From DASRRB01 sp036732755 (GTDB lineage: Bacteria > Planctomycetota > B15-G4 > SIAN01): DNA of 12,115 nucleotides. The notes below the pieces were generated by a model. That model was not told the DNA's origin. It worked only from the letters and a program-made list of their open reading frames with translations, and searched no databases. The stretch covers positions 1 to 12,115 of the forward strand of contig DAINBU010000135.1 in assembly GCA_036732755.1 (NCBI GenBank), read 5' to 3'. Shown piece after piece: positions 1 through 5,769 of the stretch. Within the stretch, counting starts at the first letter, position 1. Each line of letters begins with the position of its first letter. The translations under genes and the position numbers were made by a program.

Positions 1-57
1 ACTGAGACGGTGCAGAAGGGGACGAGAGTTCAGGACTTTTTCAGCGGGCAGTTAGGC
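1..57 (-). other. Partial attC site of cassette 1 (R'' half only)
   Basis: On the minus strand GCCTAAC (57 to 51) fits the RYYYAAC R'' core and lies 8 bases past the stop codon of the gene at 66-635. It is followed by TGCCC and a GCTGAAAAAG stretch that would form the L'' arm. The matching R' half (GTTRRRY) is not found in positions 1-50, so the site must extend past the left edge. Its complement GTTAGGC matches the cassette's own 5' end (TTGGGC at 675 to 670) except at one base. Confidence 0.6.
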
Positions 58-65
58 GGGCCAGC

Positions 66-635
66 CTATCGCGCAGCGACCGCCTCTCCGATGCCGACCT
101 GACAGATCTTCGGAAATGAATCCTTCGGATAGAAGTGTTCCAAGAAGAGTCGACTGCCAACAAAGGTCAGGCGTTCGAGCCGATCGTCTTCGAAGTCGAG
201 AAACAGAGACGAGCCGTCCTTCTTGAGTCGCCCCCTCACGTTCGCCTCGATGCATGTGACTTCACCGTTTGACTTGACGACGTAAGTCCGTTGGACCCCA
301 TTCGGGTGATAGGTGATCCGCCACGTTCCCGGCAAAACCTCGCCTGAGGCTCCGAAGAGGGGCAGACTGTCGCTTCCGAGCCGTTGGACTTCCGACCGAA
401 GTGCCAAGGCCCGGTCTAGGTCGCCTTCCTTGGTCGCGCGATCGAGCGCCGCCTGCACACGTACCCGAAGGACGTCGGCGGCACTCTTGACGGAAACGTC
501 GTACTGAGACTGTGCCTTTCGCACCGCAACCGCGAAGTCCTTACGCGACGACTCCAGGTCATCGACCGTTGCGACCGCCGCAAAGATGCCCGACACCGAC
601 ACCAACAATCCGATTGCTGCTCCCACGGTGCGCAT
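66..635 (-). CDS. Exported hypothetical protein with coiled-coil and beta-rich domain (cassette 1)
   Basis: This 189-residue protein of unknown function starts with a Sec signal peptide: a basic start (MRTVG), a hydrophobic core to about residue 20, and likely cleavage near AVA-TVDD. Residues 24 to 87 are charged and probably helical or coiled coil. They contain a GDLDRALALRSEVQRL segment of the kind often seen in planctomycete and verrucomicrobial secreted proteins. Residues about 103 to 170 look like a small beta-sheet domain opening GTWRITYHPNG and containing several DG and NG turns. The start at 635 is supported by GGGAGGT about 5 bases upstream. The gene lies between two attC-like sites, with the stop 8 bases before the next R'' core. 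There are two cysteines (C125 and C178), which could pair in the periplasm. The protein is probably periplasmic or secreted; the role cannot be told. Confidence 0.8.
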   Translation of the reverse strand: MRTVGAAIGLLVSVSGIFAAVATVDDLESSRKDFAVAVRKAQSQYDVSVKSAADVLRVRVQAALDRATKEGDLDRALALRSEVQRLGSDSLPLFGASGEVLPGTWRITYHPNGVQRTYVVKSNGEVTCIEANVRGRLKKDGSSLFLDFEDDRLERLTFVGSRLFLEHFYPKDSFPKICQVGIGEAVAAR

Positions 636-669
636 CGCCTACCTCCCGAGTGCCCTTGAACTGGCTTCC

Positions 670-770
670 GCCCAACGGCTTGGCGTGCAGCTGCAGAACG
701 GCGGGACTCTACCATGCAAGTTCGCGGAAACCCTTGTCGCCGTTTTCGCAGCTGCAACGCCGTGTTACGC
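670..770 (-). other. attC recombination site of cassette 2
   Basis: Read on the minus strand, the site runs from R'' GCGTAAC (770 to 764) to R' GTTGGGC (676 to 670), which fits GTTRRRY. The inner arms pair as GGCGTTGCAGCTGCG on the R'' side against GGCGTGCAGCTGC on the R' side, then continue into AACGGCG on both. The R'' arm carries one extra T and one extra G that would bulge out of the folded strand. Extra bases in the L'' arm are the known hallmark that orients attC sites, and here they agree with the minus-strand genes. R'' deviates from RYYYAAC at its third base. The length, 101 nt, is within the usual attC range. Confidence 0.82.
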
Positions 771-871
771 GGCGTCACGAAACCAGTCCTGTGATGGCCA
801 ATCGGAAGATGAATGGAGGCCAGAGACAAGTTCAGCATGCGCACTGGTGTTTTCGTCACTCCACAACTTCG
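771..871 (-). other. Non-coding 3' tail of cassette 2
   Basis: About 100 bases separate the stop codon of the lipoprotein gene (872-1216) from its attC site. I see no convincing reading frame or ribosome site in it on either strand. This is longer than the tail of the other two cassettes, where the stop lies inside or within 8 bases of the attC core. It may be a decayed gene end or an untranslated stretch. Confidence 0.4.
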
Positions 872-1216
872 TCAGTGATCATGCGCATCCGTTGGCAATG
901 CCAACGGCGCCGGAATCTCCTGTGGACGAGATTCCTGTCGGTAGCCTTCAACGCGAGGCCTATGCTTGCTTCCATACGGGTAGTAGCCCAACACCGCCTG
1001 TATTGGAAAGGTGATAATGTCAGCCGCGAGCGTCACAGCGATTATCGGTAGGCCAACCACTGTGCAAGCGGCAAGATTAGGAAGAAAATCCTGCGACTTC
1101 GGATCAGTCTCCGTTACCGACGCGACCGTATTGACGGTCATGCATCCGTGGAGCGATGGGACCGACAGGAGCACGAACAGCGCCGCCGCCTTTCTCAGCG
1201 CATGCCCCCATTCCAT
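872..1216 (-). CDS. Small lipoprotein, YceK/YidQ-like (cassette 2)
   Basis: This 114-residue protein has a lipoprotein signal peptide: basic residue R8/K9, hydrophobic core AAALFVLLSVP, and a lipobox ending in GC with C25 as the likely acylated residue. The mature part opens CMTVNTVASVTE, followed by a hydrophobic segment at about 47 to 78 (LPIIAVTLAADIITFPIQAV) and a polar tail rich in Pro, Arg and His. The pattern of a short lipoprotein with an 'LP...aD....P' motif resembles the YceK/YidQ (DUF1375) lipoproteins, whose function is unknown. The resemblance is by eye only. It would be anchored in the inner or outer membrane. The leader is 68 bases from the cassette end, and no ribosome site at ideal spacing is seen (a GGAG lies about 15 bases upstream), so the start rests on the signal peptide. 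Confidence 0.75.
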   Translation of the reverse strand: MEWGHALRKAAALFVLLSVPSLHGCMTVNTVASVTETDPKSQDFLPNLAACTVVGLPIIAVTLAADIITFPIQAVLGYYPYGSKHRPRVEGYRQESRPQEIPAPLALPTDAHDH

Positions 1217-1278
1217 GATGTGATTCTCAACTCCAGACGCACGTAGATCGAATCGCGTGAGCGCCGTCCGCCAAGTCC

Positions 1279-1377
1279 GCCTAACGACCGCGGATCAGCT
1301 GCAAGGACGCGTTTGAGAGCCGGCCGGCCTTCGACCACCGCCCTCGCGGCCTTGGCAGTTGCATCCGCATGTTAGCC
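1279..1377 (-). other. attC recombination site of cassette 3
   Basis: Read on the minus strand, the site runs from R'' GGCTAAC (1377 to 1371) to R' GTTAGGC (1285 to 1279), a perfect GTTRRRY core. The arms pair as GCGGATGCAACTGCCAAGG on the R'' side against GCGGATCAGCTGCAAGG on the R' side. The R'' arm has an extra G and an extra C, and the spacer next to R' is longer than the one next to R'', both as in characterised attC sites. The TAA stop of the preceding gene (1372-1374) lies inside R'', a common arrangement in cassettes. Total length is 99 nt. Predicted crossover is between G1285 and T1284 (minus strand). Confidence 0.87.
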
Positions 1378-1857
1378 GGCCTTCCTTTCAGCCTTCTTGA
1401 TCGCTTCGATCGACGGCCGCACGGGCATTGTATCCTGGACACGTTGTGCATCCGTCTTGAAGAGAACCTGATACCGATTCAGAATTCTCTCATTCGAATG
1501 CCACGATTCGAGAGCTTCAGGTGTCCACATCGCGGATACGCCATAGACATCCTCAAGAACCCAAGTGCGAGACTGACTTGGCCCCGTCTGAAGTTGGACC
1601 TGTGTTCCAGCGCGCGTGAACATGCCACAGGTTGGTTGTTCTGAACTTCGCGGCCCGACGTCCGAGTATCGCCACATTCGAAACTGGTTGTTGCTGAGTT
1701 CAAGCGTGACTCCAGCGAAGCCAGAGATTTCATCACACGTCATGTAGACCCCGTCAATACTCCCGGCCTGAACGCCCCTGTTCGAAACAGCCTTGTCGCC
1801 CGAATGACATGCTGCGAGCGCAAGAAGCCACGACGTCGCTACCAACCACTTGCCCAT
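1372..1857 (-). CDS. Hypothetical lipoprotein (cassette 3)
   Basis: This 161-residue protein has a short lipoprotein signal (MGKWLVATSWLLALAAC) with lipobox LAAC and likely acylated C17. The mature part opens with a DGVYMTCDE motif, then a run of probable beta strands (residues 35 to 110) with cysteines C41 and C77 that may pair. It ends with a basic helix-like tail (IEAIKKAERKAG). I do not recognise the family. The ATG at 1857 is chosen because AGAGGTG sits about 5 bases upstream and the signal peptide follows at once. A longer frame back to 1950 would cross the cassette boundary at 1882 and dilute the signal peptide. The leader from the cassette end is 24 bases. The stop codon is inside the attC R'' core. 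Confidence 0.8.
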   Translation of the reverse strand: MGKWLVATSWLLALAACHSGDKAVSNRGVQAGSIDGVYMTCDEISGFAGVTLELSNNQFRMWRYSDVGPRSSEQPTCGMFTRAGTQVQLQTGPSQSRTWVLEDVYGVSAMWTPEALESWHSNERILNRYQVLFKTDAQRVQDTMPVRPSIEAIKKAERKAG

Positions 1858-1875
1858 GACCGCACCTCTTGGTCC

Positions 1876-1882
1876 GGCTAAC
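1876..1882 (-). other. Right boundary core site of the cassette array
   Basis: On the minus strand GTTAGCC (1882 to 1876) is the insertion junction, with crossover expected between G1882 and T1881. It differs from GTTRRRY only at the sixth base. The 100 bases to its right show no inverted arms matching an attC, so this is an attI or a secondary G-TT target rather than another attC. Composition changes within this stretch, from the AT-richer cassettes to the GC-rich chromosome. Confidence 0.55.
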
Positions 1883-1983
1883 TCGTATTGGACAGGATCC
1901 AAGATCCCAGGACGTCCGGGCCATTGGAGCCCAGTCGATTCCGATTGCAAGAGCCGGTCGAGCAGCGCGCGCGTTCAGGCGCG

Positions 1984-3213
1984 TCACTCCTCCTTGGGCG
2001 CGGGCGGCACGAGCAGCGTTTCCTGCAACGTCCGCTCGAACGTCTCGCCCGTCCGCTGCTGGCGCGATTGCGTGAAGTAGAAGACCATCAGGTCGCGTTC
2101 GGGGAAGGCGTAGGCGAAGGTGCCGTCCGAGCCGTTGTGGCCGAAGGCGACGACCTGCTTGCCGGGAGCGCGCTTGGGATCGACGTAGACCATCCAGAGC
2201 TGGCCGTAGAACAGCTTCCAGCCGCGGAAGCCGATGGGGGAGCCGAGCATCGCCGGACCCGGCACGAGCGCGCGCTCCACCGCCTCCTTCGAGAGCAGCC
2301 GCTTGCCGCCCGCCGCGCCGCCGTCCATCCAGAGCGCGAGGAAGCGCGCGTAGTCGTCGATCGACGCGTAGAGGCTTTGCGAGGCCATCAGGAACTTGAA
2401 GATCGGCGGTTTTCCGGGCTCCCAGTACCGCGTCCAGTTCTCGGCGCCGCCGATGTAGAGGCCGTGCACGCGCGGCAGGCGCGGGTCGCCGTCCTTCAAG
2501 ACGCCGATCGTGTCTCGCATCGCGAGCGGGTCGAACAGCTCCTCGGCGAGGAATCGATCGAGCGTCTTTCCCGAAAGCTGCTCGACCAACGCGCCGAGCG
2601 TGTCGGAGCCGTCGTCGCTGTAGTTGAAGACCTCACCGGGCTTCGTCTTCGGCCCGAACTCGCCCGCGACGTCGGCGATGTCGGGGAGGTCCTTGGCGTC
2701 CTGCAGCGGCCGCCGCCCCAGGAATTGCGACATGGGCAGCCCGCCCGTGTGGGTGAGCAGGTGGCGCACGGTGATCTGCGCCGCATCGTCGTGGTCGAAG
2801 GAGTGGAAGTACTGCGCGATCTTGTCGTCGAGCGAAAGCTCGCCCCGATCGACCAGCAGTTGGATCGCCGTGCCGCACACCGGCTTCGTCATCGACCGCA
2901 CGCAGAAGATCCCGCACGGCGGCATCGCCGTCTTCTTCTCGAGATCCTCCCAGCCGAAGGTCGCGCGGTACGCCGTGCGGTGCTTCGCGACGACCACCAG
3001 CTCGGCGCCGACAATCTCCCCCTCGTCGACGAACGCCTGGACCTTCGCGCCGAGCCGCGCGAGCGCCTCGGGATCGAGCCCGACCTCGGCGGGGGCGGCG
3101 TCGGGGAAGGCCGACGCGGGCGCCGCGACCGGAGTGGGGGGCGCCGAAGCCGGCGCCGGTGAATTCGCCTCCTGGGCGACGAGGAACGCGAGGGCGAGCG
3201 CGATCGATCCCAC
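1984..3213 (-). CDS. Serine hydrolase of the class C beta-lactamase fold (esterase/PBP-like)
   Basis: The 409-residue product belongs to the beta-lactamase/transpeptidase-like family (PF00144 type), which includes esterases, peptidases and AmpC enzymes. The catalytic SxxK is S107-M-T-K110. The second motif, normally YxN or YxS, is Y198-S-D200. The third, normally KTG or HxG, is H359-N-G361 near the end. HLLTHTGGLP (151-160) is the typical HLLTHTSG-like motif. The N-terminus is hydrophobic and followed by an Ala/Pro-rich linker to about residue 42, so the enzyme is probably exported, though no basic residues precede the hydrophobic core. The GTG start at 3213 has GGAG upstream at suitable spacing. 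It begins 34 bases after the stop of the fusion gene and may be the last gene of that operon. The substrate is unknown. Asp in place of Asn in the second motif is unusual. Confidence 0.9.
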   Translation of the reverse strand: MGSIALALAFLVAQEANSPAPASAPPTPVAAPASAFPDAAPAEVGLDPEALARLGAKVQAFVDEGEIVGAELVVVAKHRTAYRATFGWEDLEKKTAMPPCGIFCVRSMTKPVCGTAIQLLVDRGELSLDDKIAQYFHSFDHDDAAQITVRHLLTHTGGLPMSQFLGRRPLQDAKDLPDIADVAGEFGPKTKPGEVFNYSDDGSDTLGALVEQLSGKTLDRFLAEELFDPLAMRDTIGVLKDGDPRLPRVHGLYIGGAENWTRYWEPGKPPIFKFLMASQSLYASIDDYARFLALWMDGGAAGGKRLLSKEAVERALVPGPAMLGSPIGFRGWKLFYGQLWMVYVDPKRAPGKQVVAFGHNGSDGTFAYAFPERDLMVFYFTQSRQQRTGETFERTLQETLLVPPAPKEE

Positions 3214-3247
3214 GGCCGGCTCCGGTCGGAATCGGGGCGCGGCGATC

Positions 3248-4651
3248 CTACGCGGACTCGCGCTCCGAGAGCTCGACCGGCCCGTCCAGCTCGAGCGCGA
3301 AGCGACCGCGCCGCACCGGCACGAGGCGGACGTCGGCGCACTTCTCCTGCAGGCGCTTGCGAAGCAGGATCAGCCGCGTCTCGAGGTTGTCCTTCAGCGG
3401 CGGGAGCCCGAGCGTCGGGTCGAGGCGCAGCTCGCGGTTGGTGAACTCGACCTGGCCGTCCTTCACGCGACGCGTGAGCAGCTTCCAGAAGATGCGGCCC
3501 GGGACGTTGCGCACCAGGTACTCGCCGTCGACGAAGATGCAGTCGTCGTTCTTGTAGTAGACGAAGCTCCGCGAGCGCGCGGCCGCACCCGCCTTCGGCG
3601 CCGCGCGCGCCGTCGCCACCGGCCCGCCGTCGTCGTCGGCCGCCTGCATGCGGTCGATGCCGAGCGCGATCTGGTTCGCGATGATCTGCAGGAACGCTTC
3701 GTCCCACTCGTCGAAGTGGAGCGGGTCCCTGCTCTCGACCGCCAGCACGCCGACGAGCCGCTCGCCCGCGAGCAGCGGCAGCGAGAGCTGCGCCTGCGCG
3801 TCGCACAGTCCGGGCAGCGGGATCTCCGGCGCGAGCCCGGCCGCGCCGCCGGCCTCTTCGACGCGCCCGCGGACGGCCCGGCCGTAACGCAATTGGCAGG
3901 AGACGCCAGTGATGCGGACCATGCGGCGGCTCGCCGCGACCGTGCCGATGCTCCCGTCGCCTTCGGCCACCTCGGCGCCGATGCCGCCGCTGCCGTAGCC
4001 GCGGCTCGCGATCGTGACGAGCCGCTTCGTGCACTCGTCCTGCAGCAGCACCATCGAGTGGGAGAAGCCCAAGAGCTCGTCGAGCGCGAGCAGCGTGCTG
4101 TTCAGCAGGTCGTCGAGGTCCTTCGCGCGCGAGATCCTCTCGGAGACGACCTGCAGCCCGCGGATCTCGGTCATCGGCCCGCCGGCCACCTGCGCCGACG
4201 GCGCGAGGTCGAGCAGCGGATCGGGCGGCAGCAGGAAGCCCGGGATCGGCGCGAGCTCGAGCACCTCGTAGATGTCGGAGGAGATCAGCCGGAAGACGCC
4301 CGCCATCCCCGTGTGCGACGCGATCACCTGGATGCGCAGCGCCATGGTGTCGAAGAGCGGCCCGCTCGTCTCGGCGCGCAGGAAGCGGAGCTTCAGGTGC
4401 CACGCCTCGTAGGTGACCGGGTCGTTGAAGACGACCGTCGCGTAGGGGTTCTCCTCGACGTTGCGCCTGGTCTTGTTGAAGAACTGGCAGGAGAGCGCGA
4501 CGTGGCGCGCGTCGACGTAGTGGACCTGCGAGAGGTACGTCACGTTCGGCTCGCCGTCGCGCGAGCAGGTCGCGATGAGCGCCGGCACCACCCCCTGGAA
4601 GCAGTGGCGCAGGCTCTCGAGCGGGGGCGGGGCGCCGTTCGTGGCGATCAC
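3248..4651 (-). CDS. PNPOx-fold / GAF / winged-helix-like fusion protein
   Basis: The 467-residue protein has three parts. Residues about 10 to 135 look like a pyridoxamine 5'-phosphate oxidase-like split barrel, with the typical run LIATCSRDGEPNVTYLSQV and FNKTRRNVEENPYATVVF. Residues about 160 to 335 look like a GAF sensor domain, ending SLPLLAGERLVGVLAVES and a long closing helix. Residues about 362 to 457 resemble the effector domain of OmpR-type regulators: a hydrophobic-polar pattern, then LETRLILLRKRLQEK and a final beta hairpin RRGRFALEL. The last assignment is the least certain. There is no signal peptide, so it is cytoplasmic. The GTG start at 4651 has a GGAGGGG site and overlaps the stop of the upstream PNPOx gene by 4 bases (GTGA). 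An open frame back to 5056 is only a shadow of that upstream gene. It may bind flavin or heme-type ligands and act as the operon's own regulator; this is inference. Confidence 0.82.
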   Translation of the reverse strand: MIATNGAPPPLESLRHCFQGVVPALIATCSRDGEPNVTYLSQVHYVDARHVALSCQFFNKTRRNVEENPYATVVFNDPVTYEAWHLKLRFLRAETSGPLFDTMALRIQVIASHTGMAGVFRLISSDIYEVLELAPIPGFLLPPDPLLDLAPSAQVAGGPMTEIRGLQVVSERISRAKDLDDLLNSTLLALDELLGFSHSMVLLQDECTKRLVTIASRGYGSGGIGAEVAEGDGSIGTVAASRRMVRITGVSCQLRYGRAVRGRVEEAGGAAGLAPEIPLPGLCDAQAQLSLPLLAGERLVGVLAVESRDPLHFDEWDEAFLQIIANQIALGIDRMQAADDDGGPVATARAAPKAGAAARSRSFVYYKNDDCIFVDGEYLVRNVPGRIFWKLLTRRVKDGQVEFTNRELRLDPTLGLPPLKDNLETRLILLRKRLQEKCADVRLVPVRRGRFALELDGPVELSERESA

Positions 4652-5148
4652 GACGCGCCCCTCCGGCCGGCCGTCGCCGGCGGCGGCAGCGGGGCGCCGG
4701 CGCCCGGTCCCGGCGTCTGCACGAAGACCGACTCGACGCGGACGCGGATCGCATGCGACGGCCACGAGCATTGGCGCAGCGACAGGCGCGGCGGCATCCC
4801 GATGACCGCGAGGTTGCGCGTCCACTCGCCGCGGTGGCGCTCGATCACCGCGCGGTCGTCCTCGCTCGCGAGCGCGACCGCGACCGCCCGTCCCTTGAAC
4901 TGGATCGAGCGGTGGTCCTCGATGCGCGTGAAGCAGACGGCGATGCGCTGGTTGTCGGCGAGGTTGGCGGCGGTGACGGCGCCGGTCGCGAGCGGGACGA
5001 AGACGGAGAGCTCGCGCCGGCCGCGCTCGACCCGGGCCCCGACCGCGCGCACGCACTCGGCGAAGAGGCGGCGGTCGCGCGTTCCGACGAGGATGCTGAC
5101 TCCCGAATGGCAGAAGGCCGCCAGTTCGGTCGAGATGGCCTGGCCCAT
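4648..5148 (-). CDS. Pyridoxamine 5'-phosphate oxidase-family (FMN-binding split barrel) protein
   Basis: This 166-residue cytoplasmic protein follows the general PNPOx-like pattern: a strand VSILVGTRD, then RLFAECVRAVGARVE, a VFVPLATG strand, an ANLADNQRIAVCF helix-strand, and HRSIQFKGRAVAV. The family includes flavin-binding oxidases and reductases and F420- or heme-binding relatives, and the substrate cannot be told. The residues after about 150 form a Pro/Gly-rich tail. I chose the ATG at 5148 because the family pattern begins right after it. A GTG at 5178 would add ten residues, and neither start has a strong ribosome site. The gene follows the monoheme cytochrome gene by 49 bases and ends inside the start of the fusion gene, indicating co-translation with it. 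Two PNPOx-type proteins made side by side may act together. Confidence 0.84.
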   Translation of the reverse strand: MGQAISTELAAFCHSGVSILVGTRDRRLFAECVRAVGARVERGRRELSVFVPLATGAVTAANLADNQRIAVCFTRIEDHRSIQFKGRAVAVALASEDDRAVIERHRGEWTRNLAVIGMPPRLSLRQCSWPSHAIRVRVESVFVQTPGPGAGAPLPPPATAGRRGAS

Positions 5149-5197
5149 GGCGGGCGGGATCGTAGCGCCGCCCGCCACGGGCGTCAGCGTGTTCCGG

Positions 5198-5764
5198 TCA
5201 GCGCGAGCCGGCCGGCGGCCGCGGTTCCGGGACGGCGTTCTTGACGGCAGGGATTGTCCGCAGGTAGGCGAAGATCGACTTCAGGTCCTCGTCGTTCAAG
5301 TTCGCGGTCTTGGGCCACGGCATCGGCGGGAGGAGCGGACGGCCGCGGCCCATGTGGCGGCCGTTCCGGATCGTCGCGACGAAGTCCTCCTCCTTCCACG
5401 AGCCGAGCCCGGTCTCGACGTCGGGCGTCAGGTTCGCGGTGAAGCTCGTGCCCCAGGGACCCGACCACGCGGTCATCATGTCGTTGCCGGAGAAGTTCCA
5501 CGGTCCGTCCGGCAGCGTCGGCGCGGGGGGCAGTTGGACGTCGTGCGGATGGCCCGACAGGTGGCGCTTCGGATCCTCCTGCGGCCCGTCGGGCCCGAAC
5601 GTCTTCGGCGTGTGGCAGTCGGCGCAGCCGAACGCCTCGACGATGTAGCGGCCGCGCTCGACGCGCGCGGCATGGGTGGCCGCGTCCTTGTCGCCGGAGA
5701 AGGCGATCAGCGAAGCGGCCCCGAAGAGGACGACATAGGTGACCTGGACGGCGCGACTCAACAT
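5198..5764 (-). CDS. Monoheme c-type cytochrome
   Basis: The 188-residue protein has a signal or anchor segment (MLSRAVQVTYVVLFGAASLIAF), then a single cytochrome c domain with C47-A-D-C50-H51 as the heme site. A likely distal methionine is M148 in LLPPMPWP, followed by the usual C-terminal helix DEDLKSIFAYLRTIP. The loop between heme and methionine is long, about 95 residues, with many Gly, Pro and Trp residues. It is periplasmic, probably membrane-tethered, and would pass single electrons. The ATG at 5764 is backed by AAGGAG 8 bases upstream. A GTG at 5773 would overlap the stop of the upstream diheme gene as GTGA but would place that ribosome site directly against the start. It lies just downstream of the diheme cytochrome gene, a probable partner. 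Confidence 0.93.
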   Translation of the reverse strand: MLSRAVQVTYVVLFGAASLIAFSGDKDAATHAARVERGRYIVEAFGCADCHTPKTFGPDGPQEDPKRHLSGHPHDVQLPPAPTLPDGPWNFSGNDMMTAWSGPWGTSFTANLTPDVETGLGSWKEEDFVATIRNGRHMGRGRPLLPPMPWPKTANLNDEDLKSIFAYLRTIPAVKNAVPEPRPPAGSR

Positions 5765-5769
5765 GGCGT

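Larger units (their letters stand above)
1..1881 (-). mobile_element. Integron gene-cassette array (three cassettes, right boundary inside the window)
   Basis: Three minus-strand genes are each followed, on the same strand, by an attC-like recombination site (1279-1377, 670-770, and a partial one at 1-57). Read on the minus strand, the cassettes run 1881 to 1285 (597 bp), 1284 to 676 (609 bp) and 675 to beyond the left edge. The first cassette begins TTAGCC and its attC begins GGCTAAC, an exact complement, as expected if the two ends were joined in a free circular cassette. The other two pairs match with one mismatch each. Base composition is visibly more AT-rich than the flanking chromosome from about 1880 leftward, which suggests acquisition. 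Cassette genes are compact, one per attC, with short leaders of about 24 to 68 bases. No integrase gene is present here, so the array may continue to the left or be an isolated attC cluster. The site structure is seen directly; the mobile-element call is inference from it. Confidence 0.82.

Noticed and set aside
586..1014. A 142-codon open frame on the plus strand
   Set aside because: It reads through the attC site and across two minus-strand signal-peptide genes, and shows no ribosome site or domain.
1858..1950. Upstream extension of the cassette 3 lipoprotein
   Set aside because: It would cross the recombination boundary at 1882 and bury the signal peptide; the ATG at 1857 has its own ribosome site.
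1883..1990. A further attC site between the serine hydrolase and cassette 3
   Set aside because: The only GTT-like candidate (1973-1979) has no inner arm that pairs with the sequence next to 1882.
1960..1990. Possible rho-independent terminator after the serine hydrolase
   Set aside because: Only a weak GCGC stem can be drawn and there is no T-run after it.
4652..5056. N-terminal extension of the fusion protein to position 5056
   Set aside because: The extra residues are an Arg-rich shadow of the upstream PNPOx gene. The GTG at 4651 has a strong ribosome site and a 4-base overlap.
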